Source: Burkholderia sp. H160
GTDB lineage: Bacteria; Pseudomonadota; Gammaproteobacteria; Burkholderiales; Burkholderiaceae
Direction of reading: 5' to 3'
Length of the DNA: 44,486 nt
Assembly (NCBI GenBank): GCA_000173575.1
Contig: ABYL01000052.1
Location: 1 to 44,486, forward strand
This document shows, one piece after another, positions 17,306-24,818 of the stretch; position 1 is the stretch's first letter; each line of letters opens with the position of its first letter. A program made the position numbers and the translations under genes. Under the pieces are notes generated by a model, which saw nothing but the letters and a program-made list of their open reading frames with translations, had not been told where the DNA came from and did not search any database.

Positions 17306-18423
17306 AAGTCATGGTGGTGATGGGCACCCGGCCCGAGGTCATCAAGCTTGCGCCGCTCGTGCGAGCGCTGCGCAGCGAGTTCGACACGATCGTCTGTGCG
17401 AGCGGGCAGCACAAGGACATGGCCGCACAGGCGCTCGAATTCTTCGGCATTGAACCGGACATCACGCTCGAAACGATGCACCCCGGGCAATCGCTGAACG
17501 CGCTTGCGTCGCGCCTGATCGCCGCGCTCGATCGCGCGCTGGATGAGACGCGTCCCGACTGGGTGATCGTGCAGGGCGACACGACGACCGCGTTCTGCGC
17601 AGGCTTCGCGGCGTTCCAGCGCGGTATCCGCGTCGGCCATGTCGAAGCGGGGCTGCGCACCGGCGATCTGGCGAGTCCATTTCCTGAGGAAGCGAACCGC
17701 AGCCTGCTCGGCCGCATCGCGACGCTGCATTTCGCGCCGACCTCGCGCGCGCGTGACAGCCTGCTCAGCGAAGGCGTCGCGGCCGAGAAGATCGTCGTGA
17801 CCGGCAACACGGTCGTCGATGCGATCGGCGAAGTGCGCGCGAGCTGGGGCGTCACGCCGCCGACGAGTCCGCTGCCCGCATGGCATGGCGCGCAGCAGCA
17901 GCACGTGTTGGTCACGTGCCATCGTCGCGAGAATTTCGGCGACGTGTTGCAGGACATTTGCCGTGTGTTGCGCGACCTGTGCCAACGCTATAGCGATTAC
18001 CGCTGGGTGTTCCCGGTCCATCTGAACCCCGCCGTGCGCGAGCCCGTGCATCGCGAGCTCGATGGCATCCCGAACCTCGCGCTGATCGAGCCCGTCGACT
18101 ATCCGACGAGCCTTTATCTGATCAGCGGCAGCGCCGTCGTGGTCAGTGATTCGGGCGGCATCCAGGAAGAGGCGCCGACCTTCGGCGTGCCGGTCGTCGT
18201 GATGCGCAATCACACCGAGCGCCGCGAAGGCGTCGACGCAGGCTTCGCGACGCTCGCGGGACAGAGCGCGGCGAGCATCGAAAGCGCGGTAATCGGCTGG
18301 CTCGACGATCCCGCGCGGCGCGCCGCGCTGCGCGATCGTGCGAATCCGTACGGCGACGGGCTGGCGTCGCGGCGCATCGTCGACAGCCTGCGCGGCCGAC
18401 CGGTCGAGGTGTTCGTTGGCTGA
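17302..18423 (+). CDS. wecB: UDP-N-acetylglucosamine 2-epimerase (non-hydrolysing)
   Basis: A 373-residue enzyme that interconverts UDP-GlcNAc and UDP-ManNAc. GTRPEVIK (residues 8-15), GDTTTAF, HVEAGLRTG, FPEEANR and SDSGGIQEEAP all match the WecB/MnaA family. The length is typical. The ATG at 17302 overlaps the preceding stop as ATGA; the frame further upstream is only an out-of-frame reading of the deacetylase gene. No WecC (UDP-ManNAc dehydrogenase) is present, so ManNAc itself, or a derivative made by enzymes elsewhere, is the likely product used here. Confidence 0.95.
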   Translation: MKVMVVMGTRPEVIKLAPLVRALRSEFDTIVCASGQHKDMAAQALEFFGIEPDITLETMHPGQSLNALASRLIAALDRALDETRPDWVIVQGDTTTAFCAGFAAFQRGIRVGHVEAGLRTGDLASPFPEEANRSLLGRIATLHFAPTSRARDSLLSEGVAAEKIVVTGNTVVDAIGEVRASWGVTPPTSPLPAWHGAQQQHVLVTCHRRENFGDVLQDICRVLRDLCQRYSDYRWVFPVHLNPAVREPVHRELDGIPNLALIEPVDYPTSLYLISGSAVVVSDSGGIQEEAPTFGVPVVVMRNHTERREGVDAGFATLAGQSAASIESAVIGWLDDPARRAALRDRANPYGDGLASRRIVDSLRGRPVEVFVG

Positions 18424-19669
18424 CGGCAAGAACCCCGTGCTTCCCCCGCAAGACTGCGTGCTGTTTTCGACCGCCGACTGGGACGAGCCGTACTGGACCA
18501 ACAAGCAGCACACGGCAAGCATCCTCGCCGCGCGCGGCTGGCGGATCCTGTATGTGGAAAGCGTCGGCTTCCGCTCGCCGAAAGTGGGCAGTGGCCGCGA
18601 CTGGTCGCGACTGTGGCGGCGCCTGTGGCGCGGCGTGCAGTCGCTCGTGCTCGGGCCGCCGCGCCGCGCCGACAACATCTGGGTGCTGTCGCCGCTGATG
18701 GTGCCGGCGGGGCATCATCTGCCGTTCGTCCGCTCGCTGAATCAGGCGATGCTGCGCTTTTCGGTGAACCGCTTTGCGAGGTCGCATCGCTACGACAAGC
18801 CGGTCGTGTGGACGTACCACCCGTACATGCTCGATGCGATCGCGACGCTGCCGCGTGGGCCTCTGGTCTATCACTGCGTCGACGATATCGCGGCGATTCC
18901 GGGCGTCGACGTCGACGCGTTTCGCAATGCTCAACAGGATCTGCTCGGGCGCTGCGAGGCGGTGTTTACGACCGCGCAGTCGCTGAAGGACGTGTGCCTG
19001 CCGTTCAACCCCAATACGCATTTCTTCGGCAACGTCGTCGATGAAGCGCACTTCGGGGCGGCGCGCGCGGACGGCCCGCTGCCCGCCGAGCTCGCCGCGA
19101 TCGACGAGCCGCGGCTCGTGTATCACGGCGTGCTGTCGGACTTCAAGGTCGACCTGCCGCTGCTGCTGCAAACCGCGCAGGCGCGACCGCAGTGGCATTG
19201 GGTGATCATCGGCGAGGAGCGCGAAGGGCAGCGCAGCGACCTGCTCGCGCAACTCAAGCGTCTGCCGAACGTGCATCTGCTCGGCTACCGGCCGTATCGC
19301 GTGCTGCCGCAGTATCTGCGCGGCATGCGGGTCGGCGTGCTGCCGACGCTGATCAACGAGTACACGCACTCGATGTTTCCGATGAAGTTCTACGAATATC
19401 TCGCGGCCGGTCTGCCGGTCGTGTCGACGCCGCTCGATTTCGCGAAGGAACCGCGCGCGGGGCTCGAAGTGGGCGGCGATACCGACGCGTTTATCGCGGC
19501 GATCGAAAAGCAACTCGCGCGCGGCAAGCTGAGCGCGGATGAAGCCCGCGCGGCGGTTGGCGAGAATACGTGGGAGGCGCGGCTCGACAAGATGCTGGCG
19601 ATCACGTTCCATCTTCCGCAAGCGGGCGGCAGCAGCGCGCAGCAGCACGGCGCGGAGGTGCGCACGTGA
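18416..19669 (+). CDS. GT4-type glycosyltransferase (TuaH-like)
   Basis: A 417-residue GT-B-fold glycosyltransferase. The N-terminal half has an EPYWTNKQH segment seen in a TuaH-like subgroup. The C-terminal half has a SMFPMKFYEYLAAGLPVVSTPL-type nucleotide-sugar binding region with the conserved glutamate in FYEYLA. The best start is the TTG at 18416, which has GAGGTG five bases upstream and overlaps the wecB stop; a GTG at 18437 is the alternative. It ends in a GTGA overlap with the next glycosyltransferase. Donor and acceptor cannot be assigned; no signal peptide or membrane helix is seen, so it should act at the cytoplasmic face. Confidence 0.82.
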   Translation: MADGKNPVLPPQDCVLFSTADWDEPYWTNKQHTASILAARGWRILYVESVGFRSPKVGSGRDWSRLWRRLWRGVQSLVLGPPRRADNIWVLSPLMVPAGHHLPFVRSLNQAMLRFSVNRFARSHRYDKPVVWTYHPYMLDAIATLPRGPLVYHCVDDIAAIPGVDVDAFRNAQQDLLGRCEAVFTTAQSLKDVCLPFNPNTHFFGNVVDEAHFGAARADGPLPAELAAIDEPRLVYHGVLSDFKVDLPLLLQTAQARPQWHWVIIGEEREGQRSDLLAQLKRLPNVHLLGYRPYRVLPQYLRGMRVGVLPTLINEYTHSMFPMKFYEYLAAGLPVVSTPLDFAKEPRAGLEVGGDTDAFIAAIEKQLARGKLSADEARAAVGENTWEARLDKMLAITFHLPQAGGSSAQQHGAEVRT

Positions 19670-20799
19670 GAGTCGTTCATGTGTACCGCACGTATTTCCC
19701 GGACCCGCCCGGCGGCCTGCAGGAAGCGATCCGCCAGATTGCGCTATCGACGCGCGAACGTGGCGTCGAACCGCGTATCCTGACCTTGTCGCCGAGCCCG
19801 ACGCCGACGGTCGTCGATTATCCCGAAGGGCAGGTGGTGCGCGAGAAATCGTGGGCCGCGCCGGCATCGTGCGATCTCGGCGGTCCGTGCTCGGTGATCA
19901 AGTATCGCGAGATGGCCGACTGGGCCGACGTCGTGCATTTCCACTTTCCGTGGCCGTTCGCCGACGTCTTGCATCTGCTCGGACGCACGAAAAAGCCGAC
20001 GGTGATGACGTATCACTCCGACATCGTGCGGCAGAAGCTGCTCGGCGCCGTCTATGGGCCGTTGATGCGGCGTACGCTGCGCAGCATGTCCGCGGTGGTC
20101 GCGACGTCGCCGGCCTATGCGCGGACCAGCGAGACGCTCGCCGCCTGCGTCTCGAAGGAGCGGCTGAAGACGATTCCGCTGGGCATCATCGATTATCGCG
20201 ACGAGCCGCAGCCGGCCGATGCGCAGCGCAAGCTCGAGAGCCGGCTCGGTCTCGCGCCGGGCGAGACTTATTTCCTGGCGCTCGGCGTGTTGCGCTACTA
20301 CAAGGGCCTGCATACGCTCGTCGAGGCCGCGCGTCATGTGCAGGCGAAGATCGTCATCGCGGGCTCGGGCCCGGAGCGCGAGCGGCTCGCCGCGCTGGCG
20401 CGGGAGCATGGCGCGAGCAACGTCGTGTTTGCCGGGCAGGTCACGCACGAGGAAAAGGTCGCCCTGCTCAAGGGTTGTCGCGCCATGGTGCTGCCGTCGC
20501 ACTTGCGCTCCGAAGCGTTCGGCATGGTGCTGGTCGAAGCGGCGATGTTCGGCAAGCCGATGGTGTGCTGTGAGGTGGGCTCCGGAACCTCGTTTGTGAA
20601 TGAAGATGGGGTGACGGGTTTGGTCGTGCCGCCCGAGGCACCGGAGCCGCTGGTCGACGCGATCAACCGGCTTGCGCTCGATGAAGCGTTGGCGCGCAGG
20701 ATGGGGGTGGCGGCGCGGGAGCGGTATGAGCGGTTGTTTTCGGGGCCAGCGTTGGGAAGCGCATATAAATCGCTGTATGAACAAGTATTGTCTTCCTGA
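19666..20799 (+). CDS. GT4 family glycosyltransferase (mannosyl/rhamnosyltransferase-like)
   Basis: A 377-residue GT4 enzyme with N-terminal VYRTYFPDPPGG, a typical GG acceptor loop, and a C-terminal SEAFGMVLVEAAMFGKP motif carrying the E-x7-E donor site. It resembles WbpY/WbdB-type mannosyl and rhamnosyltransferases of A-band and O9-like polysaccharides, which fits the nearby manC and Rmd-like genes, but specificity is inferred. The start is the GTG at 19666, coupled to the preceding stop. It is the last gene of the plus-strand run that began at manC; a TC repeat starts nine bases after its stop. Confidence 0.85.
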   Translation: MRVVHVYRTYFPDPPGGLQEAIRQIALSTRERGVEPRILTLSPSPTPTVVDYPEGQVVREKSWAAPASCDLGGPCSVIKYREMADWADVVHFHFPWPFADVLHLLGRTKKPTVMTYHSDIVRQKLLGAVYGPLMRRTLRSMSAVVATSPAYARTSETLAACVSKERLKTIPLGIIDYRDEPQPADAQRKLESRLGLAPGETYFLALGVLRYYKGLHTLVEAARHVQAKIVIAGSGPERERLAALAREHGASNVVFAGQVTHEEKVALLKGCRAMVLPSHLRSEAFGMVLVEAAMFGKPMVCCEVGSGTSFVNEDGVTGLVVPPEAPEPLVDAINRLALDEALARRMGVAARERYERLFSGPALGSAYKSLYEQVLSS

Positions 20800-21177
20800 G
20801 TGGTTTCTTCTCTCTCTCTCTCTCTCTCTCTCCCTTTCGCCGAAAAGCTTGCGGCAGTGTTTAATTCACATTTGTTTGCACAAATTCGACCTATCTCCGA
20901 GATATTGGTAGTCTCTGCGCAGTTAAGACCGGCACACTGACTATTATTCTTTGTTACAATTTTGCGGGCCATGGTTGGTAAATCAGTTGGCAATAAGTTG
21001 ACAGATAACTTTGGAGCGGGTTGTAGGGGCGGGCGCGAGCTGGTGGCGTGATGCCGCTTTACGTGGTCAGGATATTTCGATCTTCGTGATTCGACTTGAC
21101 CCGCTATCGCGCCAGAACGAATTTCTACGACACGCATTGCCTTCCACACTCTTTTCTGCCTTGCGGCGGCTCACTGA
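20800..21177. other. 378-base intergenic region with TC repeat and AT-rich stretch
   Basis: No coding frame is convincing. The left end holds 12 TC units (20809-20832). Positions 20855-21010 are AT-rich compared with the flanking genes and contain a TACAAT (20955-20960) and a TTGACA (20998-21003), but neither has a well-placed partner, so the promoter of the following operon is unresolved. The composition change suggests a junction between two modules of the locus. Confidence 0.5.
20809..20832. repeat. (TC)12 dinucleotide microsatellite
   Basis: Twelve perfect TC units directly downstream of a glycosyltransferase stop codon. Tracts of this length are prone to slipped-strand change. It lies outside any coding frame, 346 bases before the next gene, so any effect would be on transcript structure or promoter activity rather than on a reading frame. 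Confidence 0.9.
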
Positions 21178-22602
21178 ATGAGTAGCAAACCCCTCGTTGT
21201 GGATCTTGATGGAACACTCATTCGCTCGGACGTCCTGATTGAATGCGGTTTTGCTTTCACCAGATCTGCTCCGCATCGGTTCTACGAGCCGCTTCTCTGG
21301 CTCCTGCGCGAGGGCAAAGCCGGACTCAAAGCTCGATTGGCCGAAGTGACCGATATCGACGTCACCGTTCTGCCCTACGACGCCACAGTCATCGAATGGC
21401 TCAAGGAGGAGCGGGCTACCGGGCGTTCGCTCGTGCTGGCGACCGCCAGCCATGAACGCTACGCGACTGCGATTGCCGATCATCTGGGGCTGTTCGACAA
21501 AACGTTTGCCACGCATAGCGATATCAATCTGTCTGCGCATCGCAAGCGCGACAGGCTCGTGGCGGAGTTCGGCGAGAAAGGCTTCGACTACGCGGGCAAT
21601 TCTCACGACGATGTCTCAGTCTGGGCGGCGGCTGAGCGTGCCTATGTCATCAATCCTTCGAGTGGCGTGGAGCGCGCGGCCCGCAAGCAGGGTAACGTCG
21701 AGCGCGTCATCGACCAACGCTCCGCGTGGCCGAAAACGTGGGGAAAGTCGCTGCGACTGCATCAGTGGCTGAAAAATCTGCTGATTTTCATTCCGCTGCT
21801 CGCTTCGCATCAGGTTTCGTCGCTTGCACTCGACCTACGCGGCGTGCTGGCGTTCGTCCTTTTCGGTCTGTGCGCGTCGAGCGTCTACCTGCTGAACGAT
21901 TTGCTCGACCTCGAAGACGACCGGCATCATCCCATCAAGCGGCGGCGGCCATTTGCGTCGGGAGCGCTGTCGATCGTCTGGGGCATGCTGGCATTTCCGG
22001 TGTTGGCGGTCGGCGCGTTCGCGGGCGCGCTGCTCTTGCTACCCTTGCGCTTTGCAGCGGTGCTCGCCGGCTATTACGTGCTGACGATGGCGTATTCGCT
22101 TCTGCTCAAGCGCCGCGTGATTCTCGACGTTGTCGTGCTCGCGATGCTCTATACCGCCCGCATCATCGCCGGCACCGCGGCGTTCAGAATGACGCTGACG
22201 TTCTGGCTGCTGGCCTTTTCGATGTTCCTGTTCCTGAGTCTGGCGCTCGTGAAACGCTATGCCGAGCTGCATGCGACGCGCGCGGCGGGCGGAGCAAAGG
22301 CGCGCGGGCGCGGCTACGTCGCCGACGATCTGCCGATGATTTCGTCGCTTGGCGCGGCCTCCGGCTATCTTTCGGTACTCGTGCTCGCGCTCTACATTCA
22401 GGATTCGAAAACTACGCACCTGTACAGCCATCCCCAAGTGATCTGGCTCGCCTGCCCGCTGCTGCTCTACTGGATCAGCCGGACGTGGCTCATCACGCAC
22501 CGTGGGCTGATGCATGACGATCCCGTTGTTTTCGCGGCGAAAGACCGGACCAGTCTGCTCGTCGTTGCGCTGACCGGCTTTGTGTTCTGGCTGGCCATAT
22601 GA
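21178..22602 (+). CDS. HAD phosphatase-UbiA prenyltransferase fusion, DPPR synthase-like
   Basis: A 474-residue fusion. Residues 1-185 form a HAD hydrolase domain with DLDGTL (9-14; nucleophile Asp9, Asp11) and a GNSHDD motif (140-145). Residues 190-474 form a polytopic UbiA-family domain with LHQWLKN (194-200) and the NDxxDxxxD metal/diphosphate motif at Asn240, Asp241, Asp244 and Asp248. In Mycobacterium the UbiA homologue Rv3806c joins PRPP to decaprenyl phosphate, and a separate phosphatase (proposed Rv3807c) removes the 5-phosphate. Here both activities would be in one protein, giving polyprenyl-phosphoryl-ribose. The context is decisive: DprE1- and DprE2-like genes follow with ATGA overlaps. 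No obvious ribosome-binding site precedes the ATG. Confidence 0.85.
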   Translation: MSSKPLVVDLDGTLIRSDVLIECGFAFTRSAPHRFYEPLLWLLREGKAGLKARLAEVTDIDVTVLPYDATVIEWLKEERATGRSLVLATASHERYATAIADHLGLFDKTFATHSDINLSAHRKRDRLVAEFGEKGFDYAGNSHDDVSVWAAAERAYVINPSSGVERAARKQGNVERVIDQRSAWPKTWGKSLRLHQWLKNLLIFIPLLASHQVSSLALDLRGVLAFVLFGLCASSVYLLNDLLDLEDDRHHPIKRRRPFASGALSIVWGMLAFPVLAVGAFAGALLLLPLRFAAVLAGYYVLTMAYSLLLKRRVILDVVVLAMLYTARIIAGTAAFRMTLTFWLLAFSMFLFLSLALVKRYAELHATRAAGGAKARGRGYVADDLPMISSLGAASGYLSVLVLALYIQDSKTTHLYSHPQVIWLACPLLLYWISRTWLITHRGLMHDDPVVFAAKDRTSLLVVALTGFVFWLAI

Positions 22603-23918
22603 CGAAGGCGCTCAGATCCTGGGGGCGCTACCCGAACTATCCGCAGGCGGGCCATCCGGTTCAGTGGCGCGATGACCTGCAGCCAGTCTGGAGCGGCGTC
22701 GCTCACTCGAACGGCACGACGCTCGCCTACGGAAACGGCCGCAGTTATGGCGACAGCTGCCTTGCAGCAAGCGATCAGGTTGTGCATACGAGGCCGCTCA
22801 ATCGCCTGATTGCCGCGGACTGGCAAACAGGCGTATTGCGCGCGGAAGCCGGCACCACGCTCGACGAAATCCTGCAGGTCGCCGTGCCGCGCGGCTGGAT
22901 GCTGCCGGTGACGCCCGGAACAAAATACGTGACTCTCGGCGGGGCTGTCGCGAACGATGTGCACGGCAAGAATCACCATGTGCGAGGCACATTCGGTCGC
23001 CACGTGCGGCGGTTCTTGTTGATGCGCTCGGATCGCGCGCCGCTCGAGTGTTCACCGCAGGAGAATCCGGAGTTCTTTGCCGCGACGATCGGCGGCCTTG
23101 GGCTCACCGGGGTGATCGCGTGGGTCGAAATTCAACTCATGCCGATTCGCTCGAGCCGTATCTCGGTGACGAGCATCCGGTTCGGCAACCTCGACGAGTT
23201 TTTCTCATTGTCGGAAGAACTCGACAGCAAGCATGAATACAGCGTGGCGTGGGTCGACTGCCTGAGCAGGGGCACGGCGCTTGGACGCGGCATTTTCATG
23301 GTCGGCGATCACGCGCAGACGGGCGATCTCGAGCTTCCGCTCAAGAAAAAGCGGACTGTGCCGATCACGCCGCCCGTTTCGCTGATCAATCCACTGACGC
23401 TGCGGGCGTTCAACACGCTGTACTACCAGCGTCAGCGGCGTAAAACGGTGTACAGCGAGGTCGACTACGACAGCTACTTCTATCCGCTGGACAGCCTGCT
23501 CGAATGGCACCGCATTTATGGCAAGCGCGGCTTCCAGCAGTATCAGTGCGTGGTGCCACAAGTTCGCTCGCGCGATGCGATGCATGCGATCCTGGAAACG
23601 ATAGCCAGAAGCGGCACGGGTTCCTTTCTCGCGGTGCTCAAGCGCTGCGGGGATCTGATCTCGCCAGGGCTTCTGTCTTTCCCGCTGGAAGGCGCATCGC
23701 TCGCTCTGGATTTTCCGCAGCATGACGAGGCTAATCGCGTGCTGTTCGGACGGCTCGATGCGATCGTCAGGGAAGCGGGCGGCCGGATCTATCCGGCGAA
23801 AGATGCACATATGTCTGCGCAGGATTTCCAGGCGGCCTATCCACAATGGCGTCAGTTGGAGGCATTACGCGATCCCGCGCTGATGTCACGTTTTTGGCAG
23901 AGAACCACACAGACATGA
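22599..23918 (+). CDS. dprE1-like: DprE1-like FAD-dependent decaprenyl-phosphoribose 2-oxidase
   Basis: A 439-residue FAD-linked oxidase of the VAO/PCMH type. GNGRSYGD (45-52) and the DprE1 hallmark HGKNHH (122-127) followed by GTFGRHV are present. So are the YPLDSLLEWHRIYG and GFQQYQ segments and the GGRIYPAKD segment with the conserved lysine (401). In Mycobacterium DprE1 oxidises the 2-hydroxyl of decaprenyl-phosphoryl-ribose. The residue aligned with DprE1 Cys387 is Ala369 here (ASLALDFP), while the following Asp371 is kept. It overlaps both neighbours by ATGA, forming one unit with the UbiA and DprE2-like genes. The lipid carrier is probably undecaprenyl phosphate in this organism. Confidence 0.85.
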   Translation: MTKALRSWGRYPNYPQAGHPVQWRDDLQPVWSGVAHSNGTTLAYGNGRSYGDSCLAASDQVVHTRPLNRLIAADWQTGVLRAEAGTTLDEILQVAVPRGWMLPVTPGTKYVTLGGAVANDVHGKNHHVRGTFGRHVRRFLLMRSDRAPLECSPQENPEFFAATIGGLGLTGVIAWVEIQLMPIRSSRISVTSIRFGNLDEFFSLSEELDSKHEYSVAWVDCLSRGTALGRGIFMVGDHAQTGDLELPLKKKRTVPITPPVSLINPLTLRAFNTLYYQRQRRKTVYSEVDYDSYFYPLDSLLEWHRIYGKRGFQQYQCVVPQVRSRDAMHAILETIARSGTGSFLAVLKRCGDLISPGLLSFPLEGASLALDFPQHDEANRVLFGRLDAIVREAGGRIYPAKDAHMSAQDFQAAYPQWRQLEALRDPALMSRFWQRTTQT

Positions 23919-24655
23919 AAAAAGTCCTGATAGTCGGCGCGACTTCCGCCATTGCCATCGCCTGCGCGCGCCGTTGGGCGGCCGAGGGCGCGGCGTTGTT
24001 CATCGTCGGGCGGCATGCGGAGCGCCTCGAACAGATCTCCGCCGATCTCTTGGCCCGCGGCGCCGGCTCGGCAATGAGTCATGTGCTCGACATGAACGAT
24101 TTCGATGGTCATGCGGCCATGCTCGACGCCTGCGTAGCGAAGCTCGGCGGAGTCGATGTGGCATTGATCGCGCACGGTACGCTGTCGGACCAGAAGGCCT
24201 GCGAAGGGGACGTGAAAGTCGCGCTGCGCGAACTGTCGACCAACGGCCTGTCGGTCATTGCCTTGCTGACGCCGCTGGCCAATCTGATGGAGGGCGCAAA
24301 GACGGGCGTCATCGCGGTCATTTCTTCGGTGGCCGGCGATCGTGGAAGACCCTCGAACTACGTGTACGGTACCGCGAAGGCGGCGGTGACAACCTTTTGC
24401 GAAGGTTTGCGCGCGCGGCTTTTCAAGTCCGGCGTACACGTGTTGACGATCAAGCCCGGCTTCGTCGACACGCCGATGACCGCCGGCATGCCGCTACCAG
24501 GCCCGCTCGTGGCCACGCCGGAGCGTGTGGCGAACGACATCGTTCGTGCCATCGAGCGCAGGAAGGATTCGATTTATACACCGTGGTTCTGGTCGGGAAT
24601 CATGCTGATCATCCGGTCGGTACCCGGCTTCCTGTTCAAACGAACCTCGTTGTAG
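23915..24655 (+). CDS. dprE2-like: DprE2-like SDR, decaprenyl-phospho-2-keto-pentose reductase
   Basis: A 246-residue classical SDR. Cofactor motif GATSAIA is at residues 8-14 and the catalytic pair is Tyr151/Lys155 in YGTAK. The GDRGRPSNYVYG segment (141-152) and the C-terminal YTPWFW segment closely follow mycobacterial DprE2, which reduces the keto intermediate made by DprE1 to give decaprenyl-phosphoryl-D-arabinofuranose. The ATG at 23915 is coupled to the DprE1-like stop; an in-frame upstream ATG at 23846 lies within that gene and is rejected. It ends the three-gene unit. Confidence 0.84.
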   Translation: MKKVLIVGATSAIAIACARRWAAEGAALFIVGRHAERLEQISADLLARGAGSAMSHVLDMNDFDGHAAMLDACVAKLGGVDVALIAHGTLSDQKACEGDVKVALRELSTNGLSVIALLTPLANLMEGAKTGVIAVISSVAGDRGRPSNYVYGTAKAAVTTFCEGLRARLFKSGVHVLTIKPGFVDTPMTAGMPLPGPLVATPERVANDIVRAIERRKDSIYTPWFWSGIMLIIRSVPGFLFKRTSL

Positions 24656-24748
24656 CAGGCCGATCGTGACTTGCCCGCCGACGCACCCGGCGGCATGGGC
24701 CGTCCGACTGACACCTGGCCCGGCAAAAGAGCCGCTTTTCGCACCCTT

Positions 24749-24754
24749 TACAAT
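24749..24754 (+). promoter_or_regulatory. -10 box upstream of the epimerase-like gene
   Basis: TACAAT (one mismatch to consensus) in the 163-base gap before the gene at 24819, placing a start site about 58 bases upstream of the ATG. No clear -35 is present at 17 bases. It suggests that the 24819-27473 operon has its own promoter. Confidence 0.4.
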
Positions 24755-24818
24755 GGCGGATTCACGCGCGGTTGACCTTTGGCTGCCGCCCCTCGACGAT
24801 TAGCTTAGCGACAGATCA

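Noticed and set aside
18143-19867. A 574-codon minus-strand open frame over wecB and a glycosyltransferase
   Set aside because: Antisense shadow of overlapping genes with clear family motifs; composition is Arg/His-rich and unlike a protein.
20998-21026. TTGACA as the -35 of a promoter for the arabinose module
   Set aside because: The -35 is perfect, but the bases 17-18 positions downstream (TTGTAG/TGTAGG) match the -10 at only two or three positions, so a functional promoter is not supported.
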